A DNA stretch of 64,000 bases, taken from Ulota crispa (lineage: Eukaryota > Streptophyta > Bryopsida > Orthotrichales > Orthotrichaceae). Within the stretch, counting starts at the first letter, position 1. Every line of letters starts with the position of its first letter. Location of the stretch: the NCBI GenBank assembly GCA_963920765.1, contig OY987247.1, forward strand, positions 11,256,471 through 11,320,470. Reading direction: 5' to 3'. Positions 23,385 through 34,187 of the stretch are shown here, piece by piece. The notes below the pieces were generated by a model, which saw only the letters and a program-made list of their open reading frames with translations, was not told where the DNA came from and searched no databases. The position numbers were made by a program, and so were the translations under genes.

Positions 23385-23940
23385 CATTATGGTTTTTTGT
23401 AGTATTCTTTTCTTAAAAATAGGCAATTTTAACCTTACTTTTATTATCTTTACTAGTACGTTTTTTTCTTCACTTTCTATTTCTATTGGTCGATCTTAAG
23501 CGTAATCAATTTCAATTTATTGGCTTTGTGCTATCATATGAGTAATGGAATTTGTCATTTATTGTGGATTTAGGTTTTTTTCTAAAATTATCCAAAGTAT
23601 ATACTTCCGGAATTATTATGTTATTCTGTGCAACTTTTCTAGCTGTATTGAATATTATCCAATTCTATTTCTCATAAACGCGAAATACAATAACCCCAAA
23701 AAAAAGGTCTATATATATATAGACTTTTTTCCCTGATAGCTCAGCAATGCCTCGGAATCATATCTACTTTATCTTGCAAAGGTTTAATTAAGACAAGCCT
23801 ACAATCTGTACTATTTTGGCCGATAGGATACTTTTTAGATAGGCAGAGCCGTATGATGGGCAATTGTCACATACGCTTCTACAAGAAGGGGCCAGACCAA
23901 AAAGGCCAGTTTCCTTTTATTCTCAAAGAAAAGGTAAAAA
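23384..23940 (+). pseudogene. sdh3: sdh3 remnant (succinate dehydrogenase subunit 3, mitochondrial copy)
   Basis: Translations MVFCSILFLKIGNFNLTFI, then LALCYHMSNGICHLLW, then ATFLAVLNIIQ match the middle and end of plant mitochondrial Sdh3. This is the membrane cytochrome b subunit of complex II; the liverwort protein reads LATMVLFSILFFKIG and LLALCYHMSNGVRHLLWD. A second, shortened group II intron follows, and the last codons (GQFPF) appear near 23905, just before sdh4. The frame is broken. Exon 1 is not convincingly visible. It is a nuclear copy of organelle DNA and not expected to be expressed. Confidence 0.7.
23665..23895 (+). other. Second group II intron remnant in sdh3, domain V
   Basis: Domain V lies at about 23846-23880: GAGCCGTATGATGGGCAATT with the return strand CACATACGCTTCT. 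Only about 230 bases separate the flanking exon pieces, so most of the intron is missing. Confidence 0.6.
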
Positions 23941-23943
23941 GCA

Positions 23944-24200
23944 ATGAAAGCTCATAAAGAAACCTTGGGGCATTGGCTTCTTCAAAGAATGACTGCCGCT
24001 TCTCTAATTCCAACCATTTTTATATCAAATGTTTCTACTTTGATTCTGTTAAATATATTGTTATTCTGGCATATTCATGTGGAAATTGAAGAAATTCTAA
24101 TAGATTATGTTCACCATGAAATAACACAAAATTGGATCTTGATTCTTTTCAGAGTAATTTGTTTAATAATTATCAAATATGTTTGCTTGTGCATGCACTA
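23944..24200 (+). pseudogene. sdh4: sdh4 copy (succinate dehydrogenase subunit 4, mitochondrial origin)
   Basis: The frame starts [20 protein letters not shown] and continues with [19 protein letters not shown] and [10 protein letters not shown]. This is the small membrane anchor of complex II as encoded in early land plant mitochondria, which normally read HVGIEEIL and a basic residue before NW. The G-to-E and R-to-Q changes are each a G-to-A step. Similarity runs to about residue 84; after that the frame continues 28 codons into unrelated sequence, so the natural C terminus is lost. It overlaps the end of sdh3 closely, as in the organelle. Confidence 0.8.
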
Positions 24201-25166
24201 TTTTAGAACCTCAAGAGAGTGTTCTGAGCTATCACCAAGTGTGCTTATTGTCATGATTGTGTTCAGATTTGTCTTTTATTAAAATATAGATACATCATAC
24301 TAAAATAAATGAAAACTTGTTCTCAATCATCATTTGAGTATTAGAATATGGAATGGGTGCTTGCACACTTCAAGAGCCTTATTGGAGCATTCTTGGCTTT
24401 GTAGTGGTTGCTTTTAGAACTCATGTGTTCCCTTTACAAATTGCTTTTGAATCATGAGTGCTACCACCTATGATCAAGAATAGCTATCTACGCACCTTTT
24501 GCTTTGATAAATTGTAGCTAATTCATAGTAACTCAAAAAAGTTCAAATTAAATGGCCATAGAACTATCTCTTCTTTGGCTTTCAACCAAAAATATTTCCA
24601 AGTTGCTAAACTAGCTTGATTTTTGAATAAATGTCATCTTTCCCTTAGATGGTTGGTTTACAAGCCTCCTACCTTATATGCATGTATGAAAGTTGACACC
24701 AACAAGCCAAAATACAACATTAATCCTTGAATGGCCCATTGGCCATCTTTGGTTGTATGTACGGCCGTAATTGAGCTGCTATGAGGGCTTTCCAAAAATA
24801 ATTGTGCACCACCATTGTACAATCCATTAATATATATGGTTGTAACACTTAATTTCTAACTAATTCAAACTTCTAAATACTGGTTGCTACTGTATTTGGT
24901 ACCATATCTCTAGAGCCCAAGGGCCCTTCAAGGCTTAAAGTAACCCTCTCCATACTTGAGCGGAAGTGAATTCCTTACCCTACGTTTGAGGTGTTCACCA
25001 CACAATGTTGAATTTGTAGTAGAGTAGTGAACGCTACTTGCACAAGCAAATCTTGCCACATGTCAATTGCTAAGTTGGTTTGGGAGGTTTGGAATTAGAA
25101 CTATTAAGTGCCATTATAGGAACACATCTAAGTAGTTTCAAGGTTAGGGTCTAGAGTCACTTTTAG
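24201..25166. other. Nuclear DNA, nothing recognised
   Basis: No mitochondrial similarity, gene or clear repeat is seen between the sdh4 breakpoint and copy B. Confidence 0.4.
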
Positions 25167-26041
25167 CACTAGTAGTAAATTTAGCACAAAATCAACAGAA
25201 TTTCAACCAAAAATTGTTGATTTTCTCTGTGAATTTGATCAAATTGATTTGAATACTTTTTTGTTAATTTTCTATTGATTATTTACAATTTTCTATTAAT
25301 TTGTTGTTGATTTCTATTACATATTTTATGTTGTTCAATTCTGTTTCTTTTCAATTTTCAATTTTTTTTTTCATAGAATTTGTTTTTATTTTACGAAAAT
25401 GTGAACTTTTTAGGGGACGGGCAGCTGCCCAAGCCCCTGGGCAGCTGCTGGTAGTGGGGTTTGAACTCTCCACCTCTTCTCTCACACTCCACAACTTTTG
25501 CACATTCTCAAAATCACTAGAGAATGTGCAAATGCACATGCACACATTGGTATCTTGATTCTATTTGTACATTAAATGTTCATGTTTTTAGTAATCCAGT
25601 AGATTTTGGAGGCTATTTCTACCCATTAAAGAACTTTTTTTCAAAAAACTTAGTACTAAAAAAAGTTGGTAAATGTATTTTACTTTCACCTCCAACAATT
25701 TTTTTGGATTTCAATCTTTTTATCAAAAGTTATGAGCTAAAATCAAAGAAGGTATTTAGAAATTTTAAACAAATTGTTTATTTCCATCCTTTTGATTTTG
25801 TTTATAAATTTTTTTTGGAATTCACAAATCTCATAAAGATTGTTGCAAGCAAAGGTTGGATTCATTAATAATTATTATTTAGTGCTAGTTTTTTTGTAAA
25901 AAGAACCTTATTTTGTTAAAATAGCCTCCATAGTTTGATAGCTTCAAATAACATGATGTCGTGAAAAGTTACAAAATTAAATCCTTGCAATTATAAAATC
26001 AAAATTCTATAGACTTTTGAATAGTTTTGGATATTTTTTAA

Positions 26042-26453
26042 GGGCATTAATATGTGAATCACATCCTTTGAACTACTATACCACACTCTCGGGATAAATT
26101 TTAGATTTCTACCATCAAAAATTTGAGTTTGAGAATTTTGAATTCAAATTTGGACTTGGAGACCATGGTATTGTCTAGGACCATAAAAAAGGTTGCAATT
26201 CAACAACACCCAATGAAAAAGCTTATTTTTTTTTACAAACAGAAGTAAAATTAACAATTTTCTCCCTAACTAAACTTTTTTGTTGGATGTTGTTGAATTG
26301 CAACTTTTTTTATGGTTCTAGACAATACCATGGTCTCTAAGTCCAAATCTGAATTCAAAATTCTCAAATTCAACTTTTTGATGATAAAAATCTAAAATTT
26401 ACCTTGTGGTGTGGTATAGTAATTGGAAGGGTGTGGTACACATATCAATTCCC
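26042..26453. mobile_element. Foldback MITE nested in copy B
   Basis: Left GGGCATTAATATGTG pairs with right CACATATCAATTCCC. Identical in content to the foldback in copy A. Confidence 0.8.
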
Positions 26454-27329
26454 ATCTTTTAAAGTTTTTAAAAATATTTTATAAGATTGTTTTTTTTTAA
26501 CTCATTTGATTAGTAATAGAAGGAAAAATACTAAAAATACCCTTTAAGTCTTTCAAAATATCAAGTTTACGCCAAAAATATGTGAAACATAAAAAATAGT
26601 CTTTATTTTTTGTAGGAATATCAATTATACTCCTGTTATTTTGGAAAACTAATAAAAAAACTCTTCTATTTTGAAATGTTAAATATATCCTTGTGTTATT
26701 TGAAATGTAAAAATCACCTTTGGTTTCTTGTAAGAATTTGCATTAAACTATACACTTGGTTATCATGTAACACAAAGATCTTTTTGGTACTTTTAATCCT
26801 TAAGGGACATATATGATTTCTTCAAAGAATTGAGGAGCATCATTTACATTTGTTTGTAAAGAAATTTTGGTATTTAAAACAACAAAATGTTGTACTTTAT
26901 ATATAAAATTTTGTTGAATTAGTGAAGTTGTGTCCAAAAGTGTCCAGATCAACAGAAAACTATTAATTTTTCTGTTATTATGGTCATGTTTTTACTTGAC
27001 TTTAAAGGTTGCTAATTTTAAATCTTACCAAAAGGTGAAAAGTAAAGAAAATAAAACCAGTCAATGTGCACTCAAACCTCTAAAAGATTCTTTTTTTTTG
27101 AAAACTTCTTTTATTTTTTAAAACTTCAAAAAAATTTAATGAGGTCCAAAAAGATTTTAGAAAGATTTCAAAAACAAACCTAAACTATTGTGATAATTTT
27201 TTTGTTAAAAATATTTTAAAGTATTTTGATGAATTACAAAAAGATTCCTAAAGGACTCTAATTCAGTCTAAGAGATTCTATTTCTATAAATATTTTGAAG
27301 TACTTTAACAAATTTCATAAAGGTTTTAA

Positions 27330-28130
27330 AAAGATTTTCAAAGATTCCAAAAAGGTTCTTGAAAATTCTTAGAGATTTTTAAAGATTTTTTGAATTTCAA
27401 AAAAGATTCTCAAAAGATTTCCAAAGATTCCCAAAGATTGTTAAAGATTCTCAAGGCTTCTCAAAGATTCCAAAATACTTGAAAAGATTCTCAAAGATTC
27501 CAAATGATTCTCAAAGATTCCTAAAAGATTCTCAAAGATTCTCAAAGATTTTTAAAGATTCTTGAAGATTCCAAAGAGATTTTTAAAGATTCTCAAAGAT
27601 TCTCAAAGATTCTCAATTGTTCTCAAACATTCTCAAAGATTCCAAAAATATTTGAAAAGATTTCTAAAGATTCCAAAAGATTCTCAAAGATTTCCAAAAG
27701 ATTCTCAAAGATTTTCAAAGATTCTCAATTGTTCTCAGACATTCTCAAAGATTCCAAAAAACTTGAAAATATTCCAAAAGATTCCAAGAGATTCTAAAAA
27801 GATTCTCAAAGATTCTCAAAGATTTTCAAGGATTTTTAATTTTTCTCAAACATTCTCAAAGATTCCAAAAAAACTTGAAAAGATTCTCAAAGATTCTAAA
27901 AAGATTCTCAAAGATTCTCAAAGATTCTCAAAGATTCTCAATTGTTCTCAAACATTCTCAAAGATTCCAAAAAAGCTTGAAAAGATTCTGAAAGATTTCT
28001 AAAGATTCATGAAGATTCCTAAAAGATTCTCAAAGATTCTAAAATCTCAAAAAGATTCTTAAATAATCTTAAAAATCCTGAAAAGATTTTCAATGATTCC
28101 CAAAAGATTCTTGAAGATTCTTAAAGATTC
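27330..28130 (+). repeat. 10-bp tandem array in copy B
   Basis: CAAAGATTCT units matching copy A up to about 28010. Beyond that point it lacks a block of about 250 bases present in A and then diverges. Confidence 0.85.
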
Positions 28131-28670
28131 ACAAAAAATTCCCAAATTATCTTCAAAAGATTCCAAAATTTTTGTTGATTTAGATAATGGCGTCCAAATC
28201 AACAGAACGTATTTAGTTTTTTACAGAATTCTGTTAAATTAGTCAATTAGCGTGGGCAAGTGCCCAAATCAACAAGAAACTGTTGGTTTTCTGTTGTTTT
28301 GGAAGGAGTTTTCTACTAGTGTTATGATATCTATATATTTTGGTCCAGTGCACTGTGGCGCGTTTTGCAACATGGCTCAATGTTGCGCCTTGAGCTAAGC
28401 CACAATACGATACGTGCTGTCCCGCTGAGTAAAAATCTCCTCAAGCTCTTCAGGGTACTGCCCTATTTTCTGGCTACCAAGCACAGAGCCACCAGTTCAA
28501 GATCATTACTTTTTCTTGAATGAATCATCATAAATAATGATTATTATTTTTTTTCATAAAGAGATTATCTTGTTTTTTGCTTGATTCTGCAAAATAATTA
28601 CACAACATTAAGATCTGTAAAGGTTACATGCTATTTTGTTTTAAAAAAGGTTAACTAATTACCCTACTTA

Positions 28671-28754
28671 CGGATGGAGAGGGATTCAAACCCCCGGTAT
28701 TCTCAATACTTTAGTTTTCAAACCCGATTCTTTCAATTGCTCAGACATCCATCC
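28671..28754 (-). tRNA. trnS-UGA: trnS(UGA), mitochondrial-type, decayed copy
   Basis: The acceptor arms GGATGGA and TCCATCC pair perfectly. The anticodon loop TTTGAAA carries UGA, and the long variable arm is present. The invariant G18-G19 of the D loop read AA, and C56 of the T loop reads T (TTTGAAT). Two pairs of the anticodon stem are lost. All of these are C-to-T type changes on one strand or the other, so this is a pseudogene copy in the nucleus. Confidence 0.8.
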
Positions 28755-28867
28755 TTATCTTAATAAGATCATCGGCTCAAAAGAACCAATAATCAACCTA
28801 ATATTAATTTGCTATGTAAATGGAGATTGAAAAAAAAAAAGCAAGAAGAAATTAAAAAAAAATTTAG

Positions 28868-28938
28868 GCGGATATAGATTAAAGGTAAATTATCTGCCTT
28901 CCAAGCAGGAGATATGGGTTTGATTCCCGTTATCCGCA
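28868..28938 (+). tRNA. trnG-UCC: trnG(UCC), mitochondrial-type copy
   Basis: The acceptor GCGGATA pairs with TATCCGC plus discriminator A. The anticodon stem CTGC/GCAG encloses CTTCCAA, giving UCC. GG is kept in the D loop, but the T loop reads TTTGATT where TTCGATT is expected (C56 to T). It lies 17 bases before the rps4 start region. Confidence 0.85.
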
Positions 28939-28954
28939 ATGGCTAAAAAAACAA

Positions 28955-29553
28955 ATGAAACGTCATATGCCTGCATTAGGATTTAAAACTTGTCGTCAAA
29001 TTTTGGAAAATGTTTGGCCGACCAAAAAACTTACTCAAAAACAAAAAGCCATTATTTTGAAGCTTTGAAAAAAAACAAATAAAAAACAATCTGACTTTCC
29101 AAAGAATTACAAACTATACAAAAGTTGTCCCTTTTTTATGGAAAATTACCCATTAAAAAGATGCGAAGGTCTAAAACGCAGACTTATCTAGATAAAAAAA
29201 ACAATTTGTTATTCGATATAGAACAAAGATTAGACGTTATTCTAGTTCGTCTTAATTTCTGTTTAACCATTTGTCAAGCAAGGCAGCTAATAAGTCATAA
29301 AAAAATTTGTGTCAATTATAAAATGGTCAATATTCTTGGTTTTCAATTTTCCAAGGGTGATCTTATATCTATCCAAGATAATTTTCTATATTTCATTAGA
29401 TCAAAAATAAGACAAATTTTTTAGAGTAATCGAATATGGAGAATAAAACCTACTCATTTGGAGGTTAATTATAAAACATTAAAAGCCATGGTATTATATG
29501 AACCTCAACAAATACAATTCCTTTATAGCATAGATCTAGACCTTCTTGATTAA
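28955..29553 (+). pseudogene. rps4: rps4 (small ribosomal subunit protein 4), mitochondrial copy
   Basis: The N terminus (from 28955) reads MPALGFKTCRQILENVWPTK, as in land plant mitochondrial Rps4. The frame closes at 29066-29068. The central S4 RNA-binding part resumes in another frame at about 29125 with LFYGKLPIKK, RLDVILVRLNFC and ARQLISHKKICVNY. The C terminus HLEVNYKTLKA and EPQQIQF up to 29553 lies in that second frame after one stop codon. The stop (TAG) and a W before RIKP fit C-to-T changes from CAG and CGG. U-to-C editing could restore such stops in some non-seed plants, but the frameshift argues for a dead nuclear copy. Confidence 0.85.
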
Positions 29554-29989
29554 AGCAAGAACGTATGTAAATTATTTATTGGCAGAGCAATAACAGAGTT
29601 AATCTCTCATAGATGGTGAAAATATTTCGGGAATCTTTTGATTTTTTTGAACCATTTTTGGCTCTTTGCTATAGACATAAAGACAATACTACAATTGCGC
29701 AAAAAAAGAAAGTAAAGCTCATATGCCCGGGCGGACAAAGCATTCGTTTTATGCTCTATGAGAACATAGAAAACGTGACTGATTTTAAGAAGTTGAATGC
29801 ATGATTTTTGAAACTCCTATTGTGCGTGCCAACATAAACCAACAAACCTTGCTATAATGGCCAAATTCTTGGGTAGTACCATTTTCTTTTATTTTTATCT
29901 TGACTTGCCCAAGTCCCCATAGTGCATACGGTGTCTCTTGATTTGGCACAATGGAACTAAATTTCTTCTTCTTTTGGATCTTTATAAAA

Positions 29990-30400
29990 GGAATTGCTAA
30001 TGCCACAACCTAAATTGCTAACATGACACCCCATGTGAGCATGAAATTTGATAATTTAGTGCTATTTATGATTTATTCAAGTGGTCCATCATTCATTCAA
30101 TCACGGCATTACCACCTCCTTGAAATAAAATGAAACAATTTTATTTTATTTTGTTGAACTTTTATTGCATTATTGTTAAACGTTTGATGTATTTTTGCTT
30201 CAAATATTTCAAAAATCCTCTAGTTTTAGTTTCAAATTTAAGAACCTCCAATATTTTGAATATAGCATTAGAATGACAAAGGTGAAACAAATCTTTTGAT
30301 CCATATTTGAAAAATCAACATGAAATTCTCATAGTTCATGCTCAAAGCACACCTAAGGGTGTGGCATTAGCAATTTTGGGTGTGGTTTTAGCAATTCCTT
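29990..30400. mobile_element. Foldback MITE (GGAATTGCTAA ends)
   Basis: The left end GGAATTGCTAATGCCACAAC pairs with the right end GTGTGGTTTTAGCAATTCC. Arms of about 45 bases each hold two related GCTAA..CCACA units. No gene inside. Confidence 0.75.
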
Positions 30401-30940
30401 ATTAATACTTGGGACAATTATTGTTAGGGTGACTAACTGTTAGCTCTCTTGCTGTAAAATGTCCAACAATTCCCATTTTTGAATGATGATAGCTTTTTTT
30501 TTAGCAAATGATAATTCTAGTTTCTCATCGTAACTATTTTCCTAACATCTCATTGCTTGTGGTTATGAAGAGATATAATTTTTTGAGGATTGCTATAAAG
30601 GATTAATATGATTGTTACATCTTTATTGGTTTATGGTGGCACGCACTAAATAACTTATTGTGACCACACAGTTTACAACCCTCTCACCTTACAGACCTTT
30701 GGCAACGCTTTGCATGCAAAATGCAACAAGCCAACAACCATTTAAGATTGTTGCTCACTCTTGAAAATTGAGGTTTCTTATATAAAAACCCACACGGCCA
30801 CAGTACTCACCCACTTAACAAAAAGCTTTAACAATTCAACTTCCTTGTACTTGTTAGAATCACAAGTAGTCAAACAATCATTTTCTTTTTATGGAAAATA
30901 AAAAAGAAAAAAAATTTGACTGAAATCAACCTCTAAACCG
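30401..30940. other. Nothing recognised
   Basis: AT-rich sequence without a supported gene. Confidence 0.35.
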
Positions 30941-30949
30941 TAACAGTAT

Positions 30950-31690
30950 TTATTACAAAGTCCAATGCCGATGTGAAAATTGAAGAACTAACAATATTGC
31001 AAAGACAAAACATTACACTAAGCAAATTAAATAAACACATTTGAAACCAAAAAAAACCAACACATTAAACCAAAGTGCTCACTTTAAATTAACGCCTAAA
31101 TTGTGATTTGCAAAGACAACAAAAAAAACTCTTATTAAGCGCCTTTATCAATACAATAAAATCTCCAACCTCTGGAGCATTAAAATTAAGATAATCACCT
31201 CAAACACAAATCAAATAGAAAAGCACATGACTCACAGTCATTGCTCTACATATTAGCCTTGACTTAAACTTCACATCTTCAACTTGTAACACCATATTAA
31301 GGTGATCACCTTAAATGGCTTAAACCAACATTATGGTAAAATATATATACAACTTAAAATCATCATTTTACATAATCAACTTGTTTTGAACGCTCAATTT
31401 TGATTCTATAGCATCAGATAAAAAGTGATCACTTTAAATCAACGCCTCGATAGAAGATTACACAACTCATACTCGCATTCAACATAACACACATGCTTCT
31501 AACACTTTGTTTTGAATCTGTAACATCAGATTAAGGTAATCACCTTAAATCATTATTCAAATAAAATAGCACACAAAAAATAATATTGGTTCTATGTAAC
31601 TAGCATATTCCAAACCACATAACTTGAGATTGTAGCATCAAATTCAGGTGATCACCTTAACACTTCAATGATCATATGGCATAGTATATA
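30950..31690 (+). repeat. Degenerate tandem array, about 115-bp period, with GGTGATCACC palindrome
   Basis: A palindromic core near AAGGTGATCACCTTAAA recurs at about 31072, 31185, 31300, 31424, 31534 and 31652, always preceded by a GTAACATCAGATTA-like stretch. Spacings are 110-124 bases. Units are strongly diverged between the cores. Confidence 0.7.
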
Positions 31691-32060
31691 CGCGGCTGTA
31701 TAATTGACATTTGCTACCAACAAGAAGTTTAATTTGGGATTTTAAATAGCTCCCTAGAGCCGTATTGATCTCTATTTCAACTTTTTTGTTAATCTCAAAT
31801 GTAGTAAAGGTGTGAAACCATTCCAAATACAAGAAAAAAACCTTGTGTTGTATTGGTCAAAGTGGCACACTTAGACATTTAAGGTTAATTCAACATCCAT
31901 ATATACAAACTACTAGAATAATAAAAACTCTTTACACAAACATCTTGATATATAAACCAATAAAACTTGAATTCAAACCTCCATCCTGTAGCATTAGATT
32001 TATATGGTTATTGTAAGTTCTAAACAACAAAAAAACATTGCATGAACTGAATGTGATTAC

Positions 32061-32270
32061 TTTAACTCTAAACCTACTCTTTTAACTCTAAACCTACTAT
32101 GTGGTTGTATAACCATTTGATCTCATGATTGTATAACCATATAACCATATGATACTATGATTGTATAATCATGTGACAATATGATTATATGAGCGTTTGA
32201 GGATAGGATTGTATGACTACAATAGTGTGACAATAGACAATATAATTGTGTGATCATAAGAACATACACA
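32061..32270 (+). repeat. Short tandem repeats
   Basis: TTTAACTCTAAACCTACT occurs twice in tandem. It is followed by a run of degenerate ATGATTGTATAACC-like units up to about 32270. Confidence 0.6.
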
Positions 32271-32273
32271 TTG

Positions 32274-32586
32274 TGAAAAATATGGGGCCCCAATAAGGCC
32301 TTGAGTTTGAGGGGTCCTTAGCCATGGGAACCCGGTTCCCAATAAAATCATGCACATGTTGAGGTGGCATCATTGATGCCAGCTTAATTTTTGCGAAATT
32401 TTATTTTTTTATTTAAAAAAAGCTAGAAAGGTTTTTTTTTTAAGATTTTTATTTCTTTTTATTTTTTCAATTTTTTTAATTTATTTTTTCTGACCATTAG
32501 CAGGGGCTAGTTCCCCACATCAAAAACCACAAAAATGGAGGGCAAGAATTGTTTGTAAAGGCCTTATTGAGGCCCCATATTTTTCC
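32274..32586. mobile_element. GGAAAAATATGGGGCC MITE, copy 1
   Basis: The left end GAAAAATATGGGGCCCCAA pairs with the right end GGCCCCATATTTTTCC. The interior is shared, in opposite orientation, with 36789-37115, including GGGAACC near one end and TGTGGGGAAC-like text near the other. GC-rich tips enclose a very A/T-rich core. Confidence 0.8.
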
Positions 32587-33200
32587 TAATGTTTATATGT
32601 CTATATGTTTGTATGTCCATATGACCATGTCTATGCAATTGATTTGCAAAGACAAAGATTGGGCTCTTTTTTAACTGTTGTAGTGTATTACAAGGATAAC
32701 CAAATGTACTACCTTGCAAATTCGCCAAAAGTAAATAGTTAAATCTACATATACTTGTTAACTTCTCAATCAAAGCAACTTCTGAGTATGATCTCAAGGT
32801 ATTAACGGATTAAAACTATTGCTAAAATTGGTCATGACGTAGCTTTGAATATCATTATGGAGGCTGTTGGTGCTAATTAATAATTTCAAACAATTCTCAA
32901 ATTCAACAAGAAAAAAAGTGCAACAATGTAAATTCATGGATTATACTAAAAGACTAAAAATCGTTGCCTCATTGCTTAGATAAAAAAATTGGACAAGGTG
33001 AGTTTGCTTCCAACCCTCAAACTTCACAGTTTGTAAATTCTGTATATTAGGTCTTAGCCCCTGACCATAGTAACAAAAGAAATTTGACTTGTTAGAAAGA
33101 CAACATCCTTGAGCAAGAATCAAAGATATCTATAGTTTCATTACGGACCTCTCTCAATAATTCATAAAGATTGCTCCACTTGAAGTAAATCACTTTGGCT
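32587..33200. other. Nothing recognised
   Basis: Short frames only. Confidence 0.35.
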
Positions 33201-34170
33201 AAACCCTAAGTTTGCCGCATAGCAAAAAAATTGGTGCAGACCACAGAGGGAGAACAATGAAAAAGTTTAGATAACAAAGCAAAAGAAACAAGAAAATGCC
33301 AAAAACAATGTATCATAATGATGCAACCCTGATTGCACTCACATGCACTAACCTCTAGGGAGAGCAACCTTGTGAATACAAGATTGTACAATACTTTGCC
33401 GCTTTGCATCCAAGGCTTTGTTGTCGATTGGTGGAGCTTTGCCGTCACTCTTCTCAATCTCTACTGCAAAGAAAGGCCTCCGCATCCTCCTGCAATGATA
33501 ATTCAGAAGACGTTCTAGTTTGAGATCCTGTAACAATTCTCCAAAATATCCGGGTTTTACTGAACTCCAGGCTCCACTTGCAACTATGCTTCCCTTCCTC
33601 TTTAATTTCACACATCTTACATGACCAAAGATCAAAGTGCACGTTATTAATTTGTTTGATTTCAGCTTATTAAAAGCATTATCTCTGTTGGGTAGCCATA
33701 GCAGCACCCACAAATACCAATTGACATGCGTTGCACAAAATAATCGAAAAAGGAAAACTGCACTCACACAATTGAAGATGCTTACAGTCGGTACCCTTGA
33801 CCATAGCCGTGTTCATATCAATGCAACCTGCAGTGATAGGGCCTTGTTAAGACCGCTGCATCACGCTCAATGACGCTGATAAGAGTCCACATATCAATGT
33901 CAATGAGATTGTACAGAGTGGTGCATGCTTGCCATGTAGCAGGACTGGTTCATTTCCTGGAGAAATGGGAACATCATGAAGTCGGATCCATCAGCACAAA
34001 GCGTATTGACACAGTTTGAGAAGCTGCCTTGAAACATGGCTTTGAACTTGTGTGATAGGACCCTTTTCGTGCCAAGTTTTGGCAGATTCGAATGTAGTGG
34101 TGAAAACATGAGTGTAGCCTTGATCATAGTTGTCACGTTAGATCGCTCGTCTATTCGCTTGCCCACACGC
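33200..34170 (-). pseudogene. Possible scraps of a protein gene, minus strand (unrecognised)
   Basis: Two minus-strand stretches look coding by their balanced composition. One includes PFFAVEIEKSDGKAPPIDNK at about 33410-33490. The other includes [20 protein letters not shown] at about 33850-33910. They lie in different frames with stops between them. I do not recognise the protein. They may be separate exons or debris. Confidence 0.3.
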
Positions 34171-34187
34171 CTAAAGTGCCCAATTGA

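Larger units (their letters stand above)
22570..24200 (+). other. Nuclear mitochondrial DNA segment 1 (sdh3-sdh4 region)
   Basis: Mitochondrial sequence abuts the CACTA-like terminus directly. It carries group II intron sequence, sdh3 exons and sdh4 in the order known from early land plant mitochondria. The right limit is set where sdh4 similarity is lost, about 24196. Several G-to-A and C-to-T differences from the expected sequence fit decay after transfer to the nucleus. Confidence 0.75.
25167..28321 (+). mobile_element. CACTA-like non-autonomous element, copy B
   Basis: Starts CACTAGTAGTAAATTTAGC and ends GTTTTCTACTAGTG. Inverted copy of A. The flanking triplets are TAG on the left and TTA on the right, so they do not match each other; TAG is the complement of the CTA left of copy A. 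Nuclear DNA lies to its left and mitochondrial DNA directly to its right. No transposase. Confidence 0.88.
28322..29553 (+). other. Nuclear mitochondrial DNA segment 2 (trnS-trnG-rps4)
   Basis: Begins immediately after the CACTA-like terminus of copy B. It carries a trnS(UGA) copy on the minus strand, then trnG(UCC) and rps4 on the plus strand. It may extend to about 29800: a 63-codon frame at 29613-29804, ending near the tail KKLNA, has organelle-like composition but is not recognised. Confidence 0.75.

Noticed and set aside
21868-25868. Identical 114-codon frames in copies A (21868-22212) and B (25524-25868)
   Set aside because: Identity is explained by identity of the elements. The frame is broken in copy D and has no recognisable domain.
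28955-29553. Functional rps4, trnS and trnG organelle genes
   Set aside because: Frameshift in rps4, loss of invariant tRNA bases and a neighbouring nuclear transposon show decayed nuclear copies of mitochondrial DNA.
30950-31690. CRISPR-like array of regularly spaced palindromes
   Set aside because: Eukaryotic context, units diverged throughout, no cas genes, and the sequence between the cores also repeats, so there are no unique spacers.
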